Source: Ignelater luminosus (lineage: Eukaryota; Arthropoda; Insecta; Coleoptera; Elateridae). Taken from it: a DNA stretch of 64,000 bases. The notes beneath the pieces were generated by a model. That model was not told the DNA's origin, ran no database searches, and saw nothing but the letters and a program-made list of their open reading frames with translations. Shown one piece after another: positions 1 through 11,600 of the stretch. The stretch is taken from the NCBI GenBank assembly GCA_011009095.1, contig VTPC01000874.1, positions 72,410-136,409 of the forward strand, written 5' to 3'. Made by a program: the position numbers and the translations under genes. Numbering within the stretch: the stretch's first letter is position 1; each line of letters starts with the position of its first letter.

Positions 1-559
1 TTGAAAATGGTAATTTTTACATGTAGGTAAATGGAGATTCCACCAACTGTGTATTTGATTAAGAATTTAATGCAATTAACGATTTTAAAAAAATTTTATC
101 TTTATTGAATTTGATTGAAAAAATAATAAGCTTTCGGTTAAAACAATAAAAAAAAGGAGGTTTCCGGACATATTACGGAGATATTAGATATTTTTTATGA
201 AAAATCATAAGGAACTTCCGGTTTTTGAAGTCTTGTGTTTGACTTGGCAACACCGCTTGCGCAGTAAGCCGGCGCATAAGTAACCGCGGTTTTTTAAACA
301 CTATATTATCTGTCATTTTAGTTAGACAGTAAACAAGATTTTTTTCAATTAAAGCAAATTAAAAATACAAAGATACTCACAATTAAAAACTGGCAATTAT
401 TTAATCGATAAGTAAGGAATATAATTTAATTAACAAGATTATGGAAATAAAATAATAAATTTATTTATAAAAAATATACATTTGTGCACAACTTAAAAAT
501 TAAGTAATAATTAATAATACAAATTTTCACGGATATAATTAAAAATTAGAACAAAATTT
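1..559. other. AT-rich intergenic stretch
   Basis: I see no open reading frame or repeat I can name. The stretch lies just past the 3' end of the minus-strand exonuclease-like gene and may include its 3' untranslated region; several TTTATT strings (AATAAA on the minus strand) occur around 455-475. Confidence 0.5.
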
Positions 560-1361
560 TTATTTTTTTTTTTCGCGCTCACCAAGTCTATCAACAATTG
601 CCTTGATTGTTTTTTCATTTTTTGTAACACGTGGTTTATTATTTATGTTTTCTGCTAGCAACATTTTTACACTATCATAACCGCCGAGTTGAAATGCTTT
701 TTTTAAAGTTGTCAAATTTATTCGACCCAGAGCAATTTTAGATGCAATAACCAACGTTACAGCTCCTTTAAAGTACTTCTTCAACGCTCTATCCGCCAAA
801 ATGAAAGGCGTGCTTTTCGCCATAGATATAATTTTATCGTTAGGAACATTAATTTTATCAATTAATGTTGATAAAATTTTAATATCTTGCGCTGCATTAT
901 GAAGTCCTTCGGTAAATTCAGGTCCTAAAAAATCTCGAGCTAAATCTTCTACTTTGAATGATTGTTTTTGTTCTTGTCGTTTTGTTAAGAAGTTTTTAAA
1001 AATTGTCAAAGTATCAGCAAAACCAACAACCGTTTTTTTAAATTGTTCCATCATTTTGTATTGAAATAAATATCTCAATATTATTGGAAAGTCAAACCTA
1101 GAAAACACGTAATTATTGAATTATAAATTACAAAAAAAAAAGATTACTAAAATTTATAACGATATTTGAAGACAAATTATAACAACAATATTTACCTGAA
1201 GCCGTTATGTGCTATCAAAATAATAGGACTATTAAACGATTTTAAATATATTAAAAAGTTTTCAAAAACAGTTTTAATAGGAGTAGTCGATAACTTCTCG
1301 TTGCCAGAAAACATTTCACCTCTCTCGCGGTGTTGTCAAGCATATACCGGTAATTCAGAGT
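560..1361 (-). CDS. PML-like DEDDh 3'-5' exonuclease, last two exons (partial)
   Basis: Two minus-strand exons join in frame: 1361-1196 and 1097-560, the first with acceptor tatag and donor gtaaat, the second with acceptor tctag. The junction reads LIAHNGFRFDFPIIL, which matches the second exonuclease motif of the DEDDh family, and the last exon carries LHNAAQD, which fits the final H-x4-D motif. The C-terminal part with NNKPRVTKNEK resembles the tail shared by PML-C-type exonucleases of many invertebrates. The family removes nucleotides from 3' ends using two metal ions. The N-terminal motif should lie beyond 1400; near 1620 a minus-strand stretch reads FDI-ET in poor context and looks decayed, so the gene may be a broken copy or an upstream exon may be missed. 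Family membership is inferred from memory of motifs; a transposon origin is possible. Confidence 0.55.
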
Positions 1362-1809
1362 GCTATATTTTTTATTAGTCAATTAAATGTTAATAATTAT
1401 TTAATGAGTGAATGTTTCGGAAATTTTGATAAAAATTTTCTCAATTAATTTGAAAATTAATTTTCAAATGCATAATAGAAGAATCCCTAAGTATTATTTT
1501 CTAATAGACATTCTTTATACTAGGGGGGTACTTGGATCTCCTTAAGTAGAAGGTATATGACAAGGATAACACTAGAAACAGTAGACATGATTGCACATAA
1601 ATTTGAGCTATGTTTCGAAAATGTCAAACATATTTGAATTTTCAAATTGACATTATTGTTTACATTTAAACAACAAAAACAGTTCTTTGAAAAATTATAA
1701 TTAAACAATATCCGTTTGTTAGTTTTAAAGTAAGTAGTAAGATTAATACAAGTTAATTCTAAAATGAATTTATATGTACTTTTTAAAAATTCTTTTTGGT
1801 TATTGTTTG

Positions 1810-2590
1810 TCTGTCAATCTACCGTCGCTAAAATAGGACGTATAGAAAGTTTTCAGTTGGGTCATTTATTGATTTGAAGCATCTGGATCACACGAGTGAT
1901 GCATGTATCTCTTTACGTGAAATAGATATTATCATACTTTGTAATTAATTACAGAGTTTGTTGATATTTTTTGATGATACCCACAAGTGGTTTATGATCA
2001 GTACAAATTATAACTGGCCTTACATATATTAAATAATCTTGTTGTTTATTCAATGCTAATAAAATAAACCTATGAAATGGAAAATTTTTATTTTTTTTTT
2101 TTTTTTGAAATTGACAAGTAACTTCCTAACCTCACTTTCTCTGACATTGGCAACTAAACTTTCTAACCTCACACTGTGACCTCAGTTTGACAGCTAAATA
2201 AATTGACAAAAATTAATATAATAACAAAACCAAAAATAAGCTAATTTACTAAATTCCAGCAGGTGATATAAATCATTTTGTAATTTTTAAAAATAATTTA
2301 TTTTCTTTTATGTAAAATTGGTGTATGGTAACTCTTGAGAGGTACTTGATATTGTTCATGTCCAAAAACCTCAACAGTTCTTTCTTATTACTTGGGATCT
2401 GCATGTTAACTATAGCTCTAATTCTATCCGATCAATTTCAATTCCGTGTTCTGAAACAATAAAGCCAAGAACTTTAATTCTGTTTAGTTTATACTGTTGA
2501 GATTTCTTATAGTTAAATGTTACACTTGTTATTAATGTGGTATCTAACACTTGTTTTAATAAATTATCGTGTTCCCATTAAAAACACTTT
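1810..2590 (-). mobile_element. Ty3/gypsy LTR retrotransposon fossil (RT to RNase H part)
   Basis: Minus-strand translation at about 2335-2590 gives a reverse-transcriptase segment with KVLGFIVSEHGIEID, typical of the Ty3/gypsy class, and at about 1940-2040 an RNase H segment with ICTDHKPLVGII. The two parts are in the expected order and are separated by an unrelated repeat inserted at 2038-2270. The element is broken and incomplete: no LTR was recognised at either end. The bounds are approximate. Confidence 0.7.
2038..2270. repeat. Interspersed repeat, copy 1 (family shared with 22015-22312)
   Basis: The block starts with TTGTTGTTTATTCAAT and ends with TTTACTAAATTCCA. The same start, the internal ACTTCCTAACC and TTTGACAGCTAAA strings and the same end recur in the same order in the integrin intron at 22015-22312. 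It interrupts the gypsy fossil, so it is younger than that element. No coding potential or terminal inverted repeat was seen, so its class is unknown. Confidence 0.6.
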
Positions 2591-2632
2591 GAAGAATCTC
2601 AGGAGAATTATTCAGTTTCACGCACTTTGTAG

Positions 2633-2983
2633 TTATCTGATTGGTAAATCCTTTTTTAAAATTAATTGGCACGTGCCATAAGCAATATTAGTTTGCTGGG
2701 AAATTCTTTGAATTGAAATCTGAGGAGTTTCAGTCACAATTTCATGAAGTGCCGCAATATTTTCTGGGGTTCCTCTTGTGGGTTGAACACTTCCTAGTTT
2801 TTGTTCAATATGTTTCTCTGAATAATTCAACAGAATATTTCACCACATTGTAGAAACTTTCATACTGGAAAGACAAGTCTTGATATTTTTCCCAAAAATC
2901 GGCCATGCACTTGGGAATAGAATATTTCCAGTGCAAAAGTAACATTCTAAAATGTCTGCTTTTTGTTGAGTTGTAAATGCCAT
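2633..2983 (-). pseudogene. Tc1/mariner-type transposase fragment, N-terminal helix-turn-helix part
   Basis: Read from an ATG at 2983, the minus strand gives MAFTTQQKADILECYF, then after one in-frame stop a segment with PTRGTPENIAALHEIV and ISQQTNIAYGTCQLILKK. This order (start, linker, ISxxxGISYGTxxxILKK) is that of the helix-turn-helix region of the insect IS630/Tc1/mariner transposases that carry a DUF4817-like N-terminus. The DDE catalytic part is absent. Related relics lie near 14.5, 29.6, 33 and 39.8 kb. Confidence 0.65.
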
Positions 2984-3084
2984 TTTCAAAAAAAAATTGT
3001 AAACTAATTAATAAATCATCTAATTATTATAAAACTGAACAATCAAATTTGATGTGATGTAGATCCAACCCTTAAGGTATTATG

Positions 3085-3903
3085 TTAGGTTATTAAAAGA
3101 GGTACTTCCTTAAGTTATGTTAATAATTTATATTTCACGACTGGTTTCGACTTGCGTCATCTTCAGGTAAAAATTGTCTATTTATTAGTAAAGTAAAGGT
3201 TGAAGTAATATTTCATTCTTAAAGCTGTATTACATATATTATTTTATCTACGACTCTTCAATAATATAGTCGTTATATGCACAACCATAGGGATATAATC
3301 ATACTCATAAAACACTAGAGCTTTATGGATTTTATTCACTGGCGGTGTTTTGTTGGTTGCCTACTTGTAGATATAAAAAAAAATAGAAATTGTTACAATC
3401 TCACACTATTTATTGTTAGAAAAACAATTGAAAGAATTTGGACATCGTCTTCAAAGGATCCTTGTATTCCAGGTCTAAAACTCTCTTTGTGAAGATTGTT
3501 TACTTTCATTGACTTCTATATATTCAAGAATTTAGACATCGCCTCCCTCAGGGGAGTCCACTTCCCCAGAAGTGTTAGAATCGTAGATAAAACATCGTAT
3601 TCAACTCGCACATAATGGGCATTGTTTACTTGGATGATTTACACACTTGTCTTTGGCTCATGTGTAAACTTCATCCTCTTGAATAATAGCCTAGATTATG
3701 TGCTCGTTGAATAATATACTATTATATGTTTTAATTATTTATTATATGTATTATAAGATTCTATTTTCTTTTTTGTTTAAATTAATTGTAGGATTATCTC
3801 TTTTCATTGAACAATCTTTTTCACCTGAAGATGACGCAAGTCGAAACCGGTCGTGAAATATAAATTAATATAACTTAAGGAAGTACCTCTTTTAATATCC
3901 TAA
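3085..3903. mobile_element. Fold-back repeat with about 80 bp inverted arms
   Basis: The left arm (3085-3170) and right arm (3822-3903) are near-perfect reverse complements: the left runs from TTAGG through AGAGGTACTTCC to CATCTTCAGG, the right from CCTGAAGATG to GGAAGTACCTCT and CCTAA. The interior (about 3240-3640) matches, in opposite orientation, the repeat at 30240-30850, including an acidic coding-like segment. No transposase is present, so it is non-autonomous. The right arm carries CTGAAGATGACGCAAG followed by TCGAAACCGG, a phrase seen in dispersed repeats of several invertebrate element classes. Confidence 0.65.
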
Positions 3904-4029
3904 TGAAAGTATTTTTTATTTGCAACCTGTCACTTGCTTGACTGTGTCTAAAGTACCGTCCTAACATGATGTGTTAGCCATGGCCTACCCTAATTGGAAA
4001 TTTAAACGATTGCTTGGTATTTATAATAG

Positions 4030-5550
4030 GAGTAAATATTTTTTCTACACTCGAGTTTTGATACAGTTTTCAGTGTTAAAAACGGTCTTTTTAAGTACTA
4101 GTGCCCAAATGAAAGATGAATGCTATATTTTGTTTTCTCTAATTAATTTGGCTTGAAAAGTTAGGCCATTGCGGTGCAAACCCCATCACTCTATCTTTAA
4201 TAATATGTTTATAATCATATTATAATTTAAAAATGGGATACATTGTACTGCTTAAATAATTTAAAACAAACATTCATTTTGCAAAACTAATATCTCTATA
4301 ACCATCAAGAGAATTTCTAAGCAAAGGTTAAATATGCCAATGATAAATATTAACTGACAGCGATTATGTTAGGTAAAACAAGAGTGAGAGCAGGGGTATG
4401 TTCAAAAATCACTTAAGAGTGCACTCCAAGTAAAATCCAATGTAAATAATTACAAGAAAGATAGCCATACCTTCTTTAGACTTGAGGAATTATTAATGCT
4501 GTGATAAAAGTAAGGTTGCAATGCAGAGACAGCAATGTCAACTTTCTGTACAGTATCAATATGGCCATGAGACCTTTTAAATTTTCCATGCGTTTTTGAT
4601 GTGATTGATTTATCTAACTTTTTTATTAATATCTCAACTCGTTCCTCTATTAAATGGGGTCATATTAGCAATTTTAAAGAAACATTTAATGGATGTCGAT
4701 TGTAATTGACATTAATTTCATCTTTTTAATTATCTAATTTTATTGAATTTTTATTATAACTTTTGATAATGATTAATATCAATTTATTACATCGCTCCTT
4801 TTTATTGCTAGAAGCTACACCTTAATGATGATCTCCCAATGCATATTTGGTGCATTATGTAATTCTCTAATAACATAATGACCACATTAGAGCATAGTAA
4901 CATGAATAATAAACAAAATAGGTTAATAGATTTATATTTTCGATTGTTTTTAGATTATAAATTAATTTTAATTCATTCTTCAAATACTATATTGATTATT
5001 CATTGCAGGTATTCAAAAATGAATTTAAAATTCACAAAGCATTTTCAATTCAATGAGTGTCTGTGGTTATGAATGGCTAGCTAGCATCCTAACAATTACA
5101 ATGGTTATTCATTTTATAAAACTTCTGATTCTAAGAATTTTAATATTCTAACATTGAGTCACCTTTTCTTGTTGGAATTAATTTCATGCAAAAGTTCTTT
5201 AAACATTGTCAGTTTGCACAATTTTTATCAGTGGATCAATCTATTTAAATATTAATTCCAATAATTCAAACATTTAAATATTTGTTCTTGTATATTGATC
5301 AGCAGGAAAGTCTTTTTTTCATATTCAGGTTTTACCCGTTTATCTTGCTTAGGTAACTGTTATGGTTGATAAATTTAGCTCATTTCCTTTTTTAAAGTGT
5401 GAACATTGATAGGATACAGGAAGTATTGGTTTACTAACTCACATCTTTTTTAGTTCATAAATTTTTTCCTGTAATATGTGATCTCAACATTCTTTTAAAC
5501 TGTTAAAAGTGCATTTGAAGGATTTGTCACCTTTAAAAAAGAATTTCAAG
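4030..5550. other. Intergenic stretch upstream of the integrin gene
   Basis: Nothing beyond short, low-complexity AT-rich sequence was recognised. The first 90 bases before it (3935-4025) match the left edge of the repeat at 30165. The integrin promoter and any 5' untranslated exon should lie here, but no TATA box or splice site could be fixed. Confidence 0.4.
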
Positions 5551-8500
5551 ATGAAGTCTTTCTTTATATTGGTGTATTTTAACTGTGTGTTTTGTTTTAA
5601 TATTGATACAGATTTTCCCATTGTTTACGTAGATCCTCTTAGTTCTTTGCAAAAATCAAATTTAATATCTAGTTATTTTGGTTATTCTGTGATATTGCAT
5701 AAGGAAGCTTCATTGGAAAACTCATGGTGAGTTTGTTTCTTGTTTTACGTTTCAAAAATAAAAGAAAAACATATTTAGGATACAAATTGGAGCACCTAGA
5801 GCAAATAGTACTCTTACACTTAAAAAACAAGGTACTGTATTTCGTTGTAAAATTTTTGGGCCGTGCCATTCCATTAATGTACATCCATGTAAGTATTTAT
5901 CACGTACTAATATCTTATAATAATAATAACATTTCTCTGTTACAGATGTTACAAACAATAGTGTTTTTGAAGACAAGAAGGATGGTGCTTGGATTGGAGG
6001 TACAATGGATATTGATGAACCGTCAGGAAGAGTAGTGGTATTACACACTATATTCTTGATATTTTGTAACTGATGTTTTTTAAAATTGTAATTTGTCTTC
6101 ATATAGGTTTGTGGTCATCGATTGATGAATGGTAAATTATTGGAAGATAAGGTAGATTATTGGATGAATGGTGCTTGTTACTGGTCACATATAAATGACA
6201 CACTATCGGAGAGATTGGTGCCACTTCAGAATAAAGGTATGCTATAGTTGTTCTACTATAATTAACCCCTTTCCCATAGCACGCTTTGATGCCATACAAG
6301 CGTCTGTCATCACCAAATTGCTTCTAATAGATGTGAAGAAAGTTTTGTAGCTTATACTCTATTCTAGGGCAAGCCATAGAAATTAGGCAAATTACATCCT
6401 GTGTATTATCGACAGCTTAAAAGCTTGAAAATTTGGTAGAGATTAGGTAAAAATGAATTTTAGGTTATATGTAAAATAAACAGAAAAGTTCACATGAACC
6501 ACACTCTGATAATCATGAACTTCATTTATAAAATCGAAACCAACTATATTCTCTTCTGGAGTTTGGAGGATACTTTGTTCAATCAAAGGCCACTATTTGA
6601 TGTAAATCTCGTGTTTCAAGAATGTCTGCAAGTGGTCATACTAGAGGGCGCCACTGATTTTTCTTGTCATAATTTTTTGTTTTTTTCGATTTTACACCAT
6701 TTCCAAGTTATGATCACTTTTCTGCAATGTCTCACAAATTAACATACATAAGTACAACAACAACGCTTGTGAGATGATTCCTCTCTTTAAGCTAAACGAA
6801 GAAGTTCTTTTGGATCATGGTTTCCTAGATGTCAGCAGTTAAATTATTCTACTTGCAATAAACATGTAGATGCTGGTCAAACTGACAGATTTCCAGTCAA
6901 TTTAGTTTCTTGAAACATACTATTTGCCTTTTTACAACTTAGAAATGAAAGTTACACTTCCAATGAGATATCTGACATTAATTTGTACAGTTACTCATGA
7001 TCTTTGCCATCATATTCCCTAATCATAGTCCACACTGTAGCGTTGTTGCTGAATGTCTTGCAGAAGGGGTTAATTTTAATTTTAAAATAAACAAAATTGT
7101 ATGTAATGTTTTTTTATTCATGTATTATTATCAATTTTATTATCTATATTTATAGATATGGGTTTGAAAAGAGTGGAACAAAAGGGAAACAAACAAACAT
7201 ACTTGTTTTATTACGCACAAGGACAAGCAGGATTTTCAGCACATTTCTCCGCTTCAAAGGTAACGTATGTACTTAATTATACTAAAAACTCTATTGCACA
7301 AATAATGGCTTCACAATTTTAATTTAAATATCACACTATAAGTTCAAAATATTAGGGAAACAGATCTGATTTTGAATTTAGTAGAAAGGAATGATTGAAA
7401 TTCAATCATTTGTCACTGTCTTGCAGGTCAGACAGGTAGATTTGTTTGGTTGTATGAATTCGCTTCCTACCTATTTATTTATTCTGGTACTGAATAGATT
7501 TGTTTGTTTGATTAGTATGTTTTAAACTTTCATATCATAAGTTTAGTAAGTTTAAGAGACAGAAGGTTATACTTGCACTTAAAATCATGCTTTTTGTAGA
7601 ACATATTTTAGTGCAAGTTGTTTTATCTCAGAGCTTCATAACCTACAAAATGGATGGTGAAATGATTGTTTCTTTATTAAAAGGAAAGTAAAAATACGTA
7701 AAAGTGTTATTGTCAATGTTATATCCACATGTTATATCAACAAACTCTAACTTTTAGGTTAGAATTGTTTTTATCGTGTGACGTCATCAAAAGAGTAAAA
7801 ATTTTAGTTTATAGGCATAATTTTTTTTATTTTTGTGAAGTAATCTTTGTAATTAGATTTGTTATTGTGCTTGAAATTTGTTAAGAATGTTTTAGTGCAT
7901 TTATTAGTATAATTGGTTAAGTGTCTTTTCCATTGCGATGAGTGATAGAACAGTTTTTTATAAATTGAGTTTTATGTTACTTAACCAGTTTTCTTTTAAA
8001 TTTTTACAGTAATTAGCATACAAATCTAATAATTCCATTAATAATATGTAAAATAGTGAAAATCGTTCTTGTAAATTATAATTTTTATTTTTTCCTTATT
8101 ATTATGGAACAATGCCTAAAGATCGTTGCATACCTTGCTGCTGCTTAAACCCAGTATGTATTTGTGCTTACATTTTTTCTTTTTAAGGACTGTTTCATTT
8201 TTCAAGTTTTTAATTTTAAATTTATTTCAGGATAAACCAGAATTATTACTTGGTGCTCCAGGCGTGTGGAACTGGGATGGTACAGCTTTAATTTTGAGTG
8301 ATGGTGCTGACGCACCTATCGCTAGTAAACTTACATCATTACGATCTAGACGTCAGTTAGGTTATGCAGCAACAGGTTTTGGTGAATTCAATGAAATTAA
8401 TATTGCCAATGCCGGGTTGACAAGTCAAACTGCATCATTTGGTCTATTTGGTAAGCAATATTTCTTGCTTGTAATAATTATGAGGATAGAATTTATACAG

Positions 8501-8606
8501 TTTTTATTTACGTATAGGATATGCAGTCACCTCAGGCTACTTTTTTAATAAAAACGAACTTTTATATGCATCTGGAGGGCCAAGATCCAAAACTTGCATA
8601 GGGCAG
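5551..8606 (+). CDS. Integrin alpha exons 1-7: signal peptide and first propeller blades
   Basis: Residues 1-307. Exon 1 holds the signal peptide and the start of the mature chain; a tryptophan codon is split over the first intron and restores WIQIGAPRAN, the first FG-GAP blade edge. Exons 2-5 include the cysteine-containing loop RCKIFGPC and the GAWIGGTMD and VCGHR strings that precede it in other alpha chains. Exon 6 carries LLLGAPGVWNWDGTALIL, an FG-GAP blade end, and exon 7 ends with CIGQ, which continues in exon 8 as ILLFKFSEKND. Intron 4 (6237-7155) and intron 5 (7260-8230) hold no feature I can name. Confidence 0.9.
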
Positions 8607-11600
8607 GTAGGCAGAATTATTATTATAAGCATGAAATTTGAGACTCACAGTTAGCTTTGTCATAGACTGTTATTATTTCTTATTTGTATTGTTTAGAACT
8701 TAATTATAAACATTCATAATATGGGGCCATATTACGAATAATCTATTGAACTGCTGCTTAAAATAACATCTATCAACCATTAGTGATCTTCATTTTATTT
8801 TATCTTTATCTTCTTTTAATGGATGTCTGTTAGAACATCTTAAATCTAAGCTCACTGGCTAAAAAGGTACTTTTCAAACAGCATATACATGGTGTCTCGA
8901 AGAAACACTTACAATGCTTAACCACTGATTCTGGGGAACAAATAATGAAAATTCATTGAAAAACATTTGTTATGCGTTCACAGTTTCTTTGCATGAGGGT
9001 TGGCCATGAATTTTTCTTTGTTAGGTTGTACATAATAGGTATTCATTGCACAGCTTGGATAACCTCAAAACTAATCACTGCTGCTGCATATAATAGAACC
9101 TCGTTGTCAAATCTATTGCCTATTTGAAATAGGAATACTTAAATAGTTAGAATGTCTTCTTGCAAATAGATTATTCCCATAACAATTTGATATTATTTCT
9201 GTTATTAGAGGTAGTAATAATAATAATAATAACTTACTAAACTGTAGACATAAAAATTACTAAAGATGTTAATTCCATTTTATATAAAACTGACAACATT
9301 GCGTTTGAAGATGTTCTGTCATGCATAACATGACCATTTTTTGTTTGCTTCAGAATGGGACACCTTATATTTTAACATAAATTAAATATCAACTGGAAAA
9401 ATAAACTAAACATATCATTATTGTTGCGAATTTTTTTATTGAAAATTTGATTAAAAATGATTATTGTAACAGACAAATTTTATAGAAACAAAAAATACAA
9501 GAGAAATACGTATCAAAACAAAATTTAATTACAATAAGGTCAAAATTATTACTCTAACACAATATAACAAAGCATTTAAAGTTCATTGAAACATTGTGTG
9601 AAAACGGGACGTTTCTGTTGTCGTTTGGGACAACGGGACAGAAAGCGTGAAAACGGGACATATGGTCACGTTAGTCATGCAATCTAAACTAAAATTGTTT
9701 AAAAAGCATAACCATACATGTAAGATCAGTTTAGACTGAAAATTGAGTGAATCTCCATGACCAACTCTCATGCAAACAAACTGTGAACACAAAGTCAACA
9801 CAATCTTTTCTTAATTTTTTAACTGTGTCTCACTGAATCTATCAATTGTAATGAAATTTGGTATGTTGACTTATGGAGTTAAAAGGATCATTTTCCTGAA
9901 ATATTGATGAAATTAATAATTTGTAACACAGAGTTTTATACGCACACTTCTCTTTGAAGGCCTAGAACTATTTCTGTGAGCAAAATTTTAAAATCTGAGT
10001 ATGATTATTTAAAAGTTCTCTTCTGCAAGAAAATTCACTTCTTGCAATTTTTTCATAAACTCAATCGTTTTTGAGAAAATTAAGCTTTTTTGAGTGCTTG
10101 AAAGATTGTTACTAATCTTGTCAAGAGTAAAGTAAATCTCATTGCCATGGAAATTTGTTTCATTTCATTTGTTTTACTGTTGTATGATTTGCAAATTTGA
10201 CACCTGTAATTTTTTTTTACCTAGCTTTCTGAATATAGATAAAAGTAAGATTCAACTTTTAGATTCTTCTATTTAAATTCTCAGAGAAGAATGATCAAGC
10301 TTTAGATGTCAAGGATATTAAGCTGGGCGATCAACATGGTGAATATTTTGGAGCTGCGTTAACGGCAGGTGATATAAATCAGGATGGATATGATGATTTG
10401 ATTGTTGGAGCACCTTTCTATACCAATCAGAGATATAGCGAAGGCAGAATATTTATATTCTTAGGAAGTCCAAAAGTGAGTACCACTAACTCGTAATTAT
10501 CTCTTTTATTATTTATTGTCATATTATTTTATACAGAAAAAAACACTTGAAGTTCCCAAACAAAATCCAAATATTGAAGGAAATGCTATTGGTGGACAAT
10601 TTGGAAGTTGTCTTATGTATTTAGGTGATCTACATGGTGATGGTTATGCAGGTGCGTAAAAAGGATTATTATAATAAAATGGGATTTTATAGTATTTTTT
10701 ATTTCATAGCCGTAGCAGTTGCAGCTCCCTACGAAAATGAAGGAAGTGGCGTTTTATACATTTATAGGGGAAATTCTTTAGGATTAGAATCGAAACACTG
10801 TCAAAAAATTGAAGGAAGAAATTTTGTACCAAATATCAAAGGATTTGGAATTAGTATATCAAGACCTACTGATATAGATGGAAATTTTTATAAAGGTATG
10901 TTAACAAGAAAAATGAAATCATATGATTTAATGAATATATAAATTACAGATTTGGCCATTGGGGCTTACCTTTCAGGACATGCTGTGCTTTTAAGAAGTC
11001 GACCAGTGGTAACTTTGAAACATAGACTTGTTGCTTTAATACCACAATTGGAACATAATGCGAAATCATTTGAAATAATTGCTTGTTCTCAATATGAGGG
11101 GAGCAATATAGAACCACCAATAAGTAAATTATTTCTATTTCAGTATGTTTACTATTGATCTAATTTAATATTTAATTTGTAGATATAAGAAGAAAAATAA
11201 TAGTAGACGATTTATTTCGCAGGGCTTATTTACCAAAGCAGACGCCCACTGTACAAAATATAACTTTAAATAACAACGATCCATTTTGTCAAAATATTAC
11301 TATTCATATTGATGTAAGTTTTAGCGTATTACAAAAAATAAAGGCTAAATGAATAAAATTTTAGCCTAGTATATCCAATCGAAATGATCCAGTAACTGTG
11401 TCCATATCACAAGAATTGGCCAGCAAACAAATACCGCCACAAACCCTATTTGTTATAGAAAACATTCCAAATCAGCAAGATAAGTTTTGTAGCACATGTC
11501 CTGTTTCAAATACTTATAAATCTACTGATCAGCAGACAATAGAGTTACCGTTTGCTTTAGGATGCGGGGATGATAATATTTGTCAGTCAAGTTTAGATCT

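Noticed and set aside
1166-1378. Plus-strand 70-codon frame
   Set aside because: Complement of the penultimate exonuclease exon; the minus-strand reading has matching motifs and splice sites.
5509-5550. Upstream in-frame GTG start for the integrin
   Set aside because: GTG is not a usual start in animal nuclear genes, and the ATG at 5551 opens a good signal peptide.
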